The notes: a model not told the origin generated them from the letters alone. Counted from the first letter of the stretch, positions 43,496-53,085 are shown. The stretch: 62,847 nucleotides of DNA from Saprospiraceae bacterium (GCA_028279185.1 JANQSS010000159.1:1-62847); one strand, 5' to 3'. Numbers and translations are program-made.

Positions 43496-43894
43496 TTACG
43501 CGCACGCTATAAAGGTGGCAACAAAAGTTCTGAACCCTGAACGTCTAGATCGAGAGACAGGAAGATGAATATCACCATCTATAGTAATCATACTGAAATC
43601 ACCTGCAATACACGTGACGCATGAAAAATTGATATAAAATGATTGGTGTATTCTATAAAACGATGGCATATTGATTTTAGACGCCACCGCTTTTAATGTT
43701 TGGGCACAAGTAATCTTTCGACCACCTTTGCAAATTACCGCGCAATAATTGCCGTCAGCTTTAACATAAACTACAGTTTCTTTTTGAATAATATGAAGAC
43801 CATCGTTATTTGAAAGAACAAATTTATTTCGTTTAACCTCCAATAATGTCCCATTATTTCGATTTCTCAGTTGGATCACATTCTTTTTAATCAT
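43496..43894 (-). CDS. LytTR-domain DNA-binding protein
   Basis: 132 residues consisting almost only of a LytTR domain (about 25-130): VVYVKADGNYCAVICKGGRKITCAQTLKAV, YRIHQSFYINFSCV, LPVSRSRRSGFR. No receiver domain, so it is a stand-alone LytTR factor. The other LytTR protein in this window (45143-45610) is a likely paralogue. Regulated genes unknown. Confidence 0.85.
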   Translation of the reverse strand: MIKKNVIQLRNRNNGTLLEVKRNKFVLSNNDGLHIIQKETVVYVKADGNYCAVICKGGRKITCAQTLKAVASKINMPSFYRIHQSFYINFSCVTCIAGDFSMITIDGDIHLPVSRSRRSGFRTFVATFIACA

Positions 43895-44030
43895 CTCTCG
43901 CTACTAATGCGTATATCTTACTATACGGGATTTTCATCAAATTGGATGATTGCGCCAAAAAAGTCGTTTTTTGGTTTTGCCTTTTTTATCCAATACGTGT
44001 AAGAACCGCCCTGTAATAATAAATTGTCAG

Positions 44031-44573
44031 TTATTGGCGCAACCGGCGCCTGCACCAATTGAAAATAATAATCAGGAAGGATGGAATGCCAATCCATACA
44101 AACTCACTCTTAATAACTTGCCAACCCCATGAAGAAAAAAATCGTGCGGCGCTGAGTGGTGATACTTTGATCATGCGCCAGGGTAGAAAATGACGCGTAT
44201 TGTCGAACGGACCGAAAAAAGCCACACCTCTACCACCTGTAGTCATTGCGTCCAATATACCATGCGACACGGTTGAGAGAAAAAATAGCAAAAATAGCAT
44301 CCACCCTTTCGTCGAGCCCCGTCTAACTTTATAAAAAAACGACCAACGAATCAGCAAGGCAAACAAGACTGCAAAAAATATTGAATGCGTGAACCCGCGA
44401 TGCCCAAATGGATGACTGTATGGAATCCCAAATCGAAATGCGAGAACATCTGCGTCAGGCACAATTGCACAACCAATAGCCAATATTGAAGCCTTTAAGA
44501 CTGTTTGTTTTGGTATATCAAAACATGATACTATCGCGAGGCTCGATACCGCATGCCCAAATGCTGAAGCCAT
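44031..44573 (-). CDS. YdjM-type metal-dependent membrane hydrolase (DUF457)
   Basis: 180 residues with about five hydrophobic helices. Conserved metal-binding motifs are present: H7 in MASAFGHAVSS, DAD (about 40-42, IVPDADVLAFRFG), HPFGHRGFTHS and SHGILDAMTTGGRG. Members are inner-membrane proteins thought to be metal-dependent hydrolases. Next gene on the same strand starts 9 bp upstream. Confidence 0.88.
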   Translation of the reverse strand: MASAFGHAVSSLAIVSCFDIPKQTVLKASILAIGCAIVPDADVLAFRFGIPYSHPFGHRGFTHSIFFAVLFALLIRWSFFYKVRRGSTKGWMLFLLFFLSTVSHGILDAMTTGGRGVAFFGPFDNTRHFLPWRMIKVSPLSAARFFSSWGWQVIKSEFVWIGIPSFLIIIFNWCRRRLRQ

Positions 44574-44581
44574 GATTTTTA

Positions 44582-45007
44582 TTATTGTGTGTTTTTAACC
44601 AAAAACTCTGTATCAGCAAAAAATTTCCTCAACTCCTTCAATGGAAGCGCCGTTTCATCACTCCATAGGATTTTTTGCATAGTACCATTATTCTCCCATT
44701 TGATGTAGTAGGTATAATTACCGGGATCATCAATTTCAAATTTTTTCACATCAAGTGATCGAAACGCATTCCATACGGATGAATTGGCACTAGCCGATAG
44801 ATTTGTATAGGATTGATAGGACTTCGTTTCAAAATTATACTGTTCAATTTTGCCGTTTTCAAATATTCGATATTGCTCATACAATCCTGAGACGCCACCA
44901 CCGGAGCCAATAATGAATGACTCCATGTTTTTACGGGTCGCATTGTTTTTTGGACTGCAACCAGTCGCCAGAAGTAGAGTAACCATTAACAAGTATACGT
45001 TATTCAT
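44582..45007 (-). CDS. Lipoprotein of unknown function
   Basis: 141 residues from the ATG at 45007. Signal peptide with lipobox LLATGC. The body carries IIGSGGGVSGLYEQYRIFENGKIEQYNF, alternating beta strands and YTYYIKWENNGTMQKILWSD, typical of small beta-sandwich lipoproteins seen near YdjM genes. Co-directional with the YdjM-like gene 9 bp on, so probably co-expressed. Confidence 0.72.
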   Translation of the reverse strand: MNNVYLLMVTLLLATGCSPKNNATRKNMESFIIGSGGGVSGLYEQYRIFENGKIEQYNFETKSYQSYTNLSASANSSVWNAFRSLDVKKFEIDDPGNYTYYIKWENNGTMQKILWSDETALPLKELRKFFADTEFLVKNTQ

Positions 45008-45113
45008 ATGCCACAAGGTATTGATTCAAGCGGAATTTATCCGATTGGAGCTTGCGCAGTGAAAACCATTACATGGCGTAAAGACGTAGGCTTGCATATA
45101 TATTGAAAGAAGA

Positions 45114-45138
45114 AGCAACCGGTAAAACTCCGGTTGCT
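45114..45138 (-). terminator. Hairpin terminator after the second LytTR gene
   Basis: A perfect 9-bp stem (AGCAACCGG/CCGGTTGCT) with a 7-nt loop lies 4 bp past the stop of the LytTR gene on the minus strand. The following bases are U-containing but not a clean U run. Confidence 0.55.
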
Positions 45139-45142
45139 CAAT

Positions 45143-45610
45143 TTATGAATCAAGTGCGTTTAAGACCTTTTCTCTTTTTCGTCTGGACACGGGTAATCTG
45201 CTATTGTCGGCAAGGATAAGTTGATAGCCATTGCTTGTAGCGAATTGTCGGATAAAATTGACATTAACTAAATATGATTGATGACATCTTATAAATTCAT
45301 ATGAAGACAACAGTGCTTCAACCGCTTTTAAGGTTTTCGACATAATAATGGAGCGATCACGCAAAAAGATGGTCGTGTAGTTTCCTTCTGCTTTACAGTA
45401 GACTATATCGGTTGTTGCTATAAAGTCTACACCATTATCGATAGGCACGGCAATTTTCTTTTTACGTGCCGTTTGCAATCTCAATGTTTCCCGCATCTGT
45501 ACCATTTGTTTTTTCATATCAACAATTTGCTTGCGCAGTTGAAGTATTTCACTTTGATGTGATACTTGTAATTGCCTTGGTTCATGTCGTAAAAGCTGCT
45601 TCATAATCAT
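45143..45610 (-). CDS. LytTR regulator with N-terminal coiled coil
   Basis: 155 residues from the ATG at 45610. Residues 10-45 (HQSEILQLRKQIVDMKKQMVQMRETLRLQ) form a coiled coil. The LytTR domain follows (DFIATTDIVYCKAEGNYTTIFLRDRSIIMSKTLKAV, RCHQSYLVNVNFIRQFATSNGYQLILADNSRLPVSRRKREKVL). No receiver domain, so activity may be controlled by oligomerisation. Divergent from the NarL-type response regulator across twin palindromes. Confidence 0.88.
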   Translation of the reverse strand: MIMKQLLRHEPRQLQVSHQSEILQLRKQIVDMKKQMVQMRETLRLQTARKKKIAVPIDNGVDFIATTDIVYCKAEGNYTTIFLRDRSIIMSKTLKAVEALLSSYEFIRCHQSYLVNVNFIRQFATSNGYQLILADNSRLPVSRRKREKVLNALDS

Positions 45611-45679
45611 ATTTCGTTTTATGAGCTTAAATGATGCATGCAAGTTCTTACGAAATCAACTACATCCCTAATTTTACCT

Positions 45680-45697
45680 ACCACATGATCATGTGGT
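45680..45697. promoter_or_regulatory. Palindromic operator 1 between divergent regulators
   Basis: ACCACATGATCATGTGGT is an 18-bp perfect palindrome located 70 bp upstream of the LytTR start and 91 bp upstream of the response-regulator start. It is repeated 40 bp away at 45722-45735. Confidence 0.65.
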
Positions 45698-45721
45698 TTA
45701 ATTGGTGATTTGTCTTAAAAT

Positions 45722-45735
45722 CACATGATCATGTG
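45722..45735. promoter_or_regulatory. Palindromic operator 2 between divergent regulators
   Basis: CACATGATCATGTG, identical in its core to operator 1 and followed by the same GTTT. The 40-bp spacing places both sites near the same face of the helix. Ideal for binding of a shared dimeric regulator. Confidence 0.65.
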
Positions 45736-45787
45736 GTTTTAAAGCATGGGATAAAAGTTTAATTTTATGGAATAAACAGCCTGAGGT

Positions 45788-46417
45788 ATGATTAATATAT
45801 GTGTGGTAGAAGACGATTTAGTCACTCGAGAAAGCCTTATAGCTTATATCAACCAATATCCCAATCTTGAATTGGTATTCGCCGCAAACAGCGCTGAAGA
45901 CGGAATTCGGGACTTACGACGCATGGGGAGACATGCAGATGTACTCTTACTCGATATCGGTCTTCCGGGTATGTCCGGTCTGGAGTCCATATCCACCTTC
46001 AAACAGATCAACCCTCAGCTGGACATCATCATGTTTACGACGTATGAGGAAGAGGACAAAATATTTTCGGCCTTGTGTAATGGGGCATGTTCCTATATAT
46101 CAAAACGAACACCACTTAAGACAATTATGGAGTCCATCGTCACCGTTTATAATGGGGGCTCATATATGTCACCGAGCATTGCGAGAAAAATTGTAAATCA
46201 TTTTAAGCCTAAACCTGTTAAAAAGCCCGCATACGAATTGTCGGATCGCCAAATCCAAATTATAAATTGCCTGATGGACGGTCTTAGCTATAAAATGATC
46301 GCTGCTGAATTAAACATTTCCATCGATACTGTGCGATCACATATAAAAAAAATATACCGGCAATTACAAGTAAACAGTAGTATGGAATTAGTTAAAAAGT
46401 ACAATGCAGAGTATTAA
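45788..46417 (+). CDS. NarL/FixJ-family response regulator
   Basis: 209 residues: receiver domain (1-120) with D56 as the phosphorylation site (VLLLDIGLPGMSG), the acidic pair at 9-10 and a lysine in YISKRTPLKT, followed by a LuxR-type HTH domain (about 148-205, LSDRQIQIINCLMDGLSYKMIAAELNISIDTVRSHIKKIYRQL). Regulates transcription after phosphorylation by an unidentified kinase; no histidine kinase is adjacent. Divergent from the LytTR gene. Confidence 0.94.
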   Translation: MINICVVEDDLVTRESLIAYINQYPNLELVFAANSAEDGIRDLRRMGRHADVLLLDIGLPGMSGLESISTFKQINPQLDIIMFTTYEEEDKIFSALCNGACSYISKRTPLKTIMESIVTVYNGGSYMSPSIARKIVNHFKPKPVKKPAYELSDRQIQIINCLMDGLSYKMIAAELNISIDTVRSHIKKIYRQLQVNSSMELVKKYNAEY

Positions 46418-46568
46418 TGGTGTAATTGTCTCCTAAAATACCTCCTTTGAATCGACATACTCAATCTGATTATTTCATCCGCTCGTCGAAAACACAGCAT
46501 TTCTCGCACTACACAAGGAGTAGCATGGTTATTTTCATTATTTTTAGAGCACTCAAATAATCAAATTT

Positions 46569-47471
46569 ATGTATAGATCGGCTGTTGTTTTATTCTTATT
46601 AATAGGTTTCACTGCGATTGGACAGGATGCGGAAGTCATTTCCCCGATAAAAAATTTGTTTGATGGCATGCGACTAGGTAATGCAATGCTAATCGAAAGT
46701 GCTTTTGCGCCGAATGCCACGCTTGAAACATATTCCGTAAATGAAGCAGGATTGACAGAACGTCGGCAAACTTCAGCTGTTGATTTTGTTCAGGCTGCAG
46801 GCCAACCACACGATCCAATATGGAATGAAGTCATTTGGAGCTACGACGTACGACGTGATGGTCCACTAGCGACCGTTTGGACGGAATATTCCTTTTACCT
46901 CGGCAAACAGTTAAGTCACTGTGGTGTAAATGCTTTTCAGCTGGTACTCGACGCAAATGCCTGGAAAATAGCCCGTATTACGGATACGCGTAGAACGGAT
47001 AACTGTCGCGAAACCGAACAAGAAGAATCAGTTGAGAACAACGTCCAATATGAAATTGATCAATCAGTTTGGCGTCCATTTCAGGAAGCCTACGCGTCAT
47101 TTGACCATGAAAAAATGAATGGTTTACATAGTGATGACATAGTTAGGGCTAACGATTGGAAAATCCGTGTTGGAGATGAATACAAGCAAGGAAATGCTAA
47201 AAGATATGAAGAAGCCCGGATCAGAGGAGACCAGCGAACAATTGATTTTTATTTCGACTCAAGAAAGGCATCAGATACCCATGCTGTGGAAACGGGCTAT
47301 TTTAAAGTGACGTCTACACGAGAAAATAACACCCGATATTTTTATGGTTATTTTCATGTCATCCTTAAGAAAGAAGGTGGCACATGGAAGATAATTTATG
47401 ATTGGGATACAGATAAGATAAATAATGTAAAAATCAATGCCCAGTCAATGGCTGGATTGACAAAATTTTAA
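46569..47471 (+). CDS. Secreted protein with two NTF2-like domains
   Basis: 300 residues with a signal peptide ending AIGQ. Two consecutive cone-shaped alpha+beta domains (about 22-140 and 158-300) show the NTF2/SnoaL pattern: ISPIKNLFDGMRLGNAMLIESAFAPNATL and VWRPFQEAYASFDHEKMNGLHSDDIVRAN. Such domains bind small molecules or act as enzymes; no active site is evident here. A 151-bp gap follows the response regulator and no operon is apparent. Confidence 0.78.
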   Translation: MYRSAVVLFLLIGFTAIGQDAEVISPIKNLFDGMRLGNAMLIESAFAPNATLETYSVNEAGLTERRQTSAVDFVQAAGQPHDPIWNEVIWSYDVRRDGPLATVWTEYSFYLGKQLSHCGVNAFQLVLDANAWKIARITDTRRTDNCRETEQEESVENNVQYEIDQSVWRPFQEAYASFDHEKMNGLHSDDIVRANDWKIRVGDEYKQGNAKRYEEARIRGDQRTIDFYFDSRKASDTHAVETGYFKVTSTRENNTRYFYGYFHVILKKEGGTWKIIYDWDTDKINNVKINAQSMAGLTKF

Positions 47472-47518
47472 ACGCGCACGTTTGAATTAGCATACACAAA
47501 TTTCGATGGATTTTTATT

Positions 47519-48076
47519 TTAATAATTATAGCCACCCGTATGCTCTTCTTCTTCGACATCGAGCCCAAGTACAATCCGATTAACGAAATTAAAATACCCT
47601 ATAATCATAGTAGCATCCAGGACGGCCCTGTCAGACATACCTTCTTTTTTTAGTTGATCGACAATATGTGCAGTTTTTTTGCTTCCCGGAGACCGAGTTA
47701 ATTCTTCCGCAAATTGGCAAAGCAATTCATCAGATCTAGGTAAGTCCATCACGTGATATTTCGTTGCCACATGCCGTGTTTTCTCTTCATCCTTCCAATA
47801 AAAATTCAAAGCTTCTGCGTGATGCTTGACGCAATATGCACAATGATTGTTGTGCGAGGTCACGACACCTAATAATTCGCGTTGATATCGCTTAAGTGGG
47901 GATTTTTTGAACATGAGCGTCATATATAAATCCATGTGTGCGACCAGGCTATCGGGGTGGAGGCTGTGAATTTTGTGCACATTTGCCAATTTACCCCTGG
48001 ACTTCAGCAAGTCGTTGTAGATCTCGGCCAATTGTCCTGTTGCCTCGTCTTCGTGAATAATTTGTATGCGGGCCAT
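47519..48076 (-). CDS. Carboxymuconolactone decarboxylase/AhpD-like protein
   Basis: 185 residues from the ATG at 48076, the in-frame start that opens the family pattern. The core SHNNHCAYCVKHHAEAL holds C79-x-x-C82-x3-H86, the redox centre of AhpD-like peroxidase-related enzymes. Members reduce peroxides or act as disulfide reductases. Divergent from pirin with an 81-bp gap. Confidence 0.86.
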   Translation of the reverse strand: MARIQIIHEDEATGQLAEIYNDLLKSRGKLANVHKIHSLHPDSLVAHMDLYMTLMFKKSPLKRYQRELLGVVTSHNNHCAYCVKHHAEALNFYWKDEEKTRHVATKYHVMDLPRSDELLCQFAEELTRSPGSKKTAHIVDQLKKEGMSDRAVLDATMIIGYFNFVNRIVLGLDVEEEEHTGGYNY

Positions 48077-48157
48077 TTGAATAATTTTAATGAATGAACA
48101 TCTTTTCAAAATTTCTGTTCTAAAGAACACAATTTTTCACTAAACAAGGAGAGTAAA

Positions 48158-49015
48158 ATGCGTGCGATTAAGTCAATTCACAAATCGCAAAAGATCAATA
48201 TGGGTGGAATCATCCTCGATCAACCCCTGCCTGTGGGTGATTTACAATCTATTGATCCTTTTTTATTAATTCATCATTGGGAGGATAAACTCCCTGGTGA
48301 TCAGCGTCAAAGGGAGGTCGGAGTAGGACCGCATCCACATCGTGGATTTAGTCCTGTTACGATGATTTATGCCGGTGACATTCACCATCGCGACTCGTTT
48401 GGCAATGACAGCATCGTGAAGGCCGGTGGTGTTCAATGGATGGTTGCCGGCAAAGGTGTTACCCATTCGGAACGCCCTTCGCAAGAACTTGCAGCTGATG
48501 GAGGTGATTTTGAAATCATTCAATTTTGGGTAAATCTGCCCGCATCTGAAAAGATGGCTCAACCGGCTTATTTTCCCCTGCAGGCAAACGAAATACCCAC
48601 ATACGAAGGTGAAGGTGTTCAAGCATCTGTCGTACATGGAAAATTCAAAGGCATCTCTGGCGGCATAAAATCAGCACACGATGTTACGGTCGTGTCGATC
48701 ACCTTAAAAGCTGGCGCCTCGCTTGCATTCGATATTCCAAAATCCGACAATGGCATACTTTATCAACTCGACGGATCAATTGCCGTGCAAAATGGTGATA
48801 TCACCTATGCAAAAACGATCTATGAAATGGGTGCTGGGGATTCTGAAAAAGTGGAGATTCGAGCTGCTGAGGATACTCGGCTATTACTCCTCCATGGAAA
48901 ACCACTAAATGAAAAAGTCGTTCAGTATGGTCCTTTTGTCATGAATGATCAAACCCAAATCATGGAAGCGATTCGCGATTCACAAATGGGAAAGATGGGC
49001 GTACTCATCGAGTGA
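48158..49015 (+). CDS. Pirin family protein
   Basis: 285 residues forming two cupin domains. The metal ligands H59, H61, H103 and E105 are in place (GPHPHRGFSPVTMIY; GKGVTHSERPSQ). Pirins bind Fe and can act as quercetin dioxygenases or as redox-dependent regulators. A strong terminator lies downstream, so the gene is a single unit. Confidence 0.93.
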   Translation: MRAIKSIHKSQKINMGGIILDQPLPVGDLQSIDPFLLIHHWEDKLPGDQRQREVGVGPHPHRGFSPVTMIYAGDIHHRDSFGNDSIVKAGGVQWMVAGKGVTHSERPSQELAADGGDFEIIQFWVNLPASEKMAQPAYFPLQANEIPTYEGEGVQASVVHGKFKGISGGIKSAHDVTVVSITLKAGASLAFDIPKSDNGILYQLDGSIAVQNGDITYAKTIYEMGAGDSEKVEIRAAEDTRLLLLHGKPLNEKVVQYGPFVMNDQTQIMEAIRDSQMGKMGVLIE

Positions 49016-49049
49016 TTTACATATTGCGAATTATGCAGAATAAGCAGAT

Positions 49050-49093
49050 TGCGTCGCGATACATTGCACCTTGCATATCGCGGCGCATTTTTT
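49050..49093 (+). terminator. Strong intrinsic terminator after pirin
   Basis: TGCGTCGCGATA (49050-49061) and TATCGCGGCGCA (49076-49087) form a 12-bp stem with one G-U pair, followed immediately by six T. Fits rho-independent termination on the plus strand. Confidence 0.8.
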
Positions 49094-49110
49094 AATAGAA
49101 TGATGACAAG

Positions 49111-49656
49111 CTATTTGATCACGAAGGAATTCAAAATAGCCAACCCCAATGCCTGGTTCGCATCAAACTGATCACGTTCCGCGGTAAAGGTGAGTACAAA
49201 AGCTTCGTTTCGAATAACCCAGAAATACTGGATAAACTTCAAATCATAGACACCTTGCTTTCCAGCGTAGACCAACCTGTGATATTCGCCGTGGTCGCCT
49301 TCCAATCGCTCACTTGATTCGATGTCAGCGCTGAGAATAGTTTTGACTTGCTGTTCAGATATTTCAACATACTGATCCAGATCTAAGTTGTGTCCGGTCA
49401 GATCCTGAATAATGAGATTGATGTTTTCTTGAAAAAGGTCTGTAGCATTGCTTTGTGGGCTCAGTAGGATGAAAAGAGTGCCCATCTGTCCTTCGTCATT
49501 AAACGTCCAATCGCCTGGATATTTTATTTCATACTTGTCATGTATTTCTGTCTTCCAGTCAGCCGTATTGATAGCTGACTGTAGCGTATTCGATTGGGCA
49601 TTCGTCTGGTTGATTGTAATTATTCCTATGAAAAATAATAAAAGAATACATCGCAT
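49111..49656 (-). CDS. Secreted PsbP/DcrB-like protein
   Basis: 181 residues from the ATG at 49656, which starts the signal peptide (MRCILLLFFIGIITINQTNAQ). The fold resembles the PsbP/DcrB/DUF1795 group: KYEIKYPGDWTF near residue 40, a central EQQVKTILSADIE helix and the final LAILNSFVIK helix. These proteins are periplasmic or lipid-associated; the function of bacterial members is unclear. Its stop lies 17 bp past the pirin terminator. Confidence 0.75.
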   Translation of the reverse strand: MRCILLLFFIGIITINQTNAQSNTLQSAINTADWKTEIHDKYEIKYPGDWTFNDEGQMGTLFILLSPQSNATDLFQENINLIIQDLTGHNLDLDQYVEISEQQVKTILSADIESSERLEGDHGEYHRLVYAGKQGVYDLKFIQYFWVIRNEAFVLTFTAERDQFDANQALGLAILNSFVIK

Positions 49657-49798
49657 GTTCAATGAAGTTTTGTTGATTTCATGCAAACATAAGAAAATCA
49701 CCCGGCTTTTATTCCCTGACACTATGCTTCCTCTCCATACAGTATATGTTGATCAATTGGTGTTTTTTGTTTTCCAGACGGATTAATTCATTTACAGT

Positions 49799-50050
49799 CT
49801 ATACTTTTTCAATATGATCTTTGTAAAATAAGCCAATAAACCCAAAGAAGAGACTTGCATAAAGGCAGTATTTCTCAAATTTAAGTAGTTCCGGGCCATA
49901 TTCAAACGGTACTATAAATATGCTCGGAATCGCAAGTATTACAACAACAATTATTCTAATAATTAACAAGAAGAAAGTTCTAGCTATGCAACACGACCAA
50001 TAGAATCCATGATACAGATAAAAAAAACATACATTAACAGTAAAAAACAA
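49799..50050 (-). CDS. Possible small membrane protein
   Basis: 83 residues, almost wholly hydrophobic with two helices (about 20-45 and 60-75). Cys-rich N-terminal part, no recognised family. Codon use is AT-rich and unlike neighbours, so it could be spurious. Confidence 0.35.
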   Translation of the reverse strand: MFFTVNVCFFYLYHGFYWSCCIARTFFLLIIRIIVVVILAIPSIFIVPFEYGPELLKFEKYCLYASLFFGFIGLFYKDHIEKV

Positions 50051-50453
50051 TTAGAGCATACATAAATGTTGTTAATCCATTTACCAGACTACTTTTTATA
50101 CCTTCTAAGCTCCACATGATTTTTTATTTGAATACGTTCTAATAGTAAATCAAAAATGTCACTATTCAAATTAAGGTGTCATATAACTTTTGCTATCTCA
50201 AGGGAGCGACAAAGTTCATGAAGGGAAAATGGGTTATAAAAATCGTTTAATATGGGCAAATGGAAATAATCGTACGATGCCAGTGGATAAAGGAAGACTA
50301 GTGGCTAAATACATTTTGTTATCCATGCCCTCAACGGCATTACAATGTGATAAATCCGATATAAGCAGGGCCAAGTTAGTATTCGATTCGGTCCTACTGT
50401 AGGTGCAGTACGACCGGTTGGGTGTAGTGCATCCTAAAGCATGTTAGCGATAG
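50051..50453. other. Intergenic region
   Basis: About 400 bp with no convincing gene. A 70-codon plus-strand reading (50190-50402) exists but has no motifs, no signal and no supporting context. No palindromes of note. Confidence 0.5.
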
Positions 50454-51221
50454 CTAGTTTTCCAAGACCCAGACCTCTCCTTCTCTGTCTTCAAGAGCAA
50501 AAAGCCCGTTTTCCTCATTCACATAATATTTAAAGACAAAATCAGTTCTAAAACGTACATCCGAACTTATAACATTATTAAACATTTTACCATTAAAGCT
50601 TAAAGAATCATAATTTTCTTGATCTTGATATTTGTCTCCGACAAAAGTTCCTTGATTAATAATTACACGAAAATCAATTGACAGCGATGAATCTGTTTTT
50701 CTTAGTATTTCAAGAATATCGCCAATCCCATCACCTTGTACTGAAGTTTGTGATGCTTCAGGAACACTACCTGCTTCGATAGTCAATTCTATACTGCCAT
50801 CTCTAGATACTAAATTATAAGACGTAGCCTGTCGATGAATACATCTTCCTTTTTGCTTCATGCTATCAATTTCACACGGTAATCCAGTTGAATACCTCAA
50901 CCTTTGAATGCGATTTCTTCTCCTTTTGACATCAAATGTCATAACATCGCCTTCTGAGTTCACATATCTCAGAAATGAACCGGTCGGCTCGCAATAATGT
51001 CTAAGGAAGTTCTTACTTCGTTCTGATAAAAGATAACTTCCAAAATAAGAATATTCACATAGAAAATCATTAGGATCAATATCGTCTTGACAGATTTCAT
51101 TCGAAAACGAAGATTTCGGTGTTGGTATACATTCTTCTGACCCAAGCGTGTCATCATCGTTTGAGCAAGAGAAAATTCCTAAAACCATAATTAAGTAAAA
51201 AAAGGGCTTTATGTTCATCAT
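50454..51221 (-). CDS. Lipoprotein of unknown function
   Basis: 255 residues. Lipobox GIFSC near residue 19 followed by an acidic linker (SNDDDTL). The body is beta-rich and includes paired cysteines (C48, C55) and long charged segments. No family recognised. It lies next to the decayed transposase and may have been carried in with it, but nothing shows this. Confidence 0.7.
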   Translation of the reverse strand: MMNIKPFFYLIMVLGIFSCSNDDDTLGSEECIPTPKSSFSNEICQDDIDPNDFLCEYSYFGSYLLSERSKNFLRHYCEPTGSFLRYVNSEGDVMTFDVKRRRNRIQRLRYSTGLPCEIDSMKQKGRCIHRQATSYNLVSRDGSIELTIEAGSVPEASQTSVQGDGIGDILEILRKTDSSLSIDFRVIINQGTFVGDKYQDQENYDSLSFNGKMFNNVISSDVRFRTDFVFKYYVNEENGLFALEDREGEVWVLEN

Positions 51222-51376
51222 TATTTATTTTTTTTTGAGTAAACGATTCAATTGGTGAATATGTGCACTAGTTTAACGTGAATAATAGATAAGAAAAGAT
51301 TCAAAAAAATTAAAAATTAAAAATATTTAATATATTAATATCTGACAATCAATTAGTAAAACTTGATAATTCTCCC

Positions 51377-52212
51377 ATGTTAGAAGACCAAGCTATTGAA
51401 ATTTTCGTCGCTGTTGATGACTTCTATAAAGAATTTGAGCCTCAAATCCGTCAATTTTTGCTGGAATCTGGTCAATCAGGTTTCAGAATGCGTAATTCGA
51501 AGCTCTCTGAGAGTGAGATGATCACCATATTGATCACTTTTCACCTTAGTTCTTATCGTAATTTTAAGGCCTTTTACAATTAACTTATCGGTCCTGTTTG
51601 GTTGCATTTATCCCTGATTTGATTTCCTGCGAACGTTTTAATCAAATTCAATCCAGAGTGGTGACACCCCCAATTGTTTTCTTGAAATCTCGTGCCTTAG
51701 GTGCATCTCGCAGAATCAATTTCATCGATTCAAAAACCATAAATGTCTGCCGTATCAAACGTGAAAAACAACATAAAGTATTCCCCGGATTAGCCAATAA
51801 AGGATGAGGAATGATGGGCTGGTTTTTTGGTTTTAAACTTCATTTGATTATTAATGATAAAGGAAAAATCCTTAGTTTCTACCTAACTTAAGCAAAAGCA
51901 GAAGACCGTAATCTAAAGGTGATCAGTTCGTTAACTGAAAACATCTTTGGAAAGCTTTTTGGAGACCGAGGTTATATATCCAAAGTTCTCGCAGATTTTC
52001 TCCGGAATGATGGAATCCATTTTATTTATAAAGACGTAGAAATATGAAAAAGCAAAATCTAAGTGATGAAGACAAACTTCTGCTCAGAAAACCATCACTC
52101 CGTTAATCAATGTCTTTGAACGAAAGCAATTCCAGTCCTGTTGCCGTGTAGTCCTTTCTGCTAACCTCAATATTTGAGCCTTAATCTGTGCTAAAAAGCA
52201 ATTTATTCCGGT
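51377..52212 (+). pseudogene. Degraded IS982-family transposase
   Basis: Fragments in the same direction, broken by stop codons and frameshifts, match IS982 transposases from memory: an opening EIFVAVDDFYKEFEP, YRNFKAFYN, then FLKSRALGASRRINFIDSKTINVCRI, HKVFPGLANKG, MMGWFFGFKLHLIINDKGK and FGKLFGDRGYISKVLADFL. At least three in-frame stops are present. Terminal repeats were not located. A non-functional relic. Confidence 0.82.
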
Positions 52213-52305
52213 GGCGACTCACATTTCTTCCAGTTCCAACCGTCATTTTGTTAGAAAGGGTTGCAATCCGAATTTTTTATTCGTTCAATATAAAATAACA
52301 AGACC

Positions 52306-53085
52306 ATGTACAACATATTCTTAACTCCTATAATTTTCTTAATAAGTGTATATACCCTGATGGCACAAGCCTATGATTTAGATGTTGTGTACATCAACGA
52401 CTCCATATCTCATCGCGGAACAGTCATTGAACAAAAACCAGGTGAATACATCCGATTATTGGAAACGGCATCATCCGATACGTTGACATTTTCCATGGAT
52501 GAAATTGATAGACTGGTGCGAATTCCGGCCAACAGTCGTCTTCCTGAAGATGGGCGTGCACAATTGACTGAAAGCTCCATTCCCAAACACCGCATTTCAC
52601 CTGTTATTTATGGAGCAACTGGTGGAGGAGACATACCATTTGGTGGCGGTGGAATCGGTTTCGATTACAAAATCAAAAAAAGGATTAAACTTGGGTTAGG
52701 AGTCTTCTATTTTGGCGAAACCAGCAGAAACAGAGTTGCCACGCCCATTCAATGGCAGCGTATTCCAATAACGGTCCAATTTAAATATGACCTTCAACAA
52801 CATTTTAATAATCGAGGAGCATTTTACATGCGGACTGGATTGGGGTACAGTGTAACGCTCAACCCTGATTACACCGACAGTGATACAGCAGAACCGCGTA
52901 CCGTAACCAATGGCGTTTATTTTAACCCAGCCATTGGCTATCGCCTGAATATTTATAAAAACATGGGTATTACACTGGACGTGGGATATTTATTAATTAC
53001 CGATACGCGAATCGATGAACGAAAAGAACCACTTCAAAATAAAAGTTGGGACCAAGCAGCTGTAACAGCAACAGTATATTTCTAG
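52306..53085 (+). CDS. Outer-membrane beta-barrel protein linked to sigma factor
   Basis: 259 residues. Signal peptide ending MAQA, an N-terminal domain (20-95) with hydrophobic strands, and a barrel of about eight strands ending in an aromatic residue (TATVYF). It is the first gene of a three-gene overlap: its TAG overlaps the GTG start of the sigma gene. Similar in role to the barrel part of the protein encoded at 35285-36718. Ligand unknown. Confidence 0.8.
   Translation: MYNIFLTPIIFLISVYTLMAQAYDLDVVYINDSISHRGTVIEQKPGEYIRLLETASSDTLTFSMDEIDRLVRIPANSRLPEDGRAQLTESSIPKHRISPVIYGATGGGDIPFGGGGIGFDYKIKKRIKLGLGVFYFGETSRNRVATPIQWQRIPITVQFKYDLQQHFNNRGAFYMRTGLGYSVTLNPDYTDSDTAEPRTVTNGVYFNPAIGYRLNIYKNMGITLDVGYLLITDTRIDERKEPLQNKSWDQAAVTATVYF

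Noticed and set aside
50190-50402. 70-codon plus-strand ORF in the gap before the lipoprotein
   Set aside because: No signal peptide, domain or family-like motif, no fitting neighbour and no start context. Treated as non-coding.
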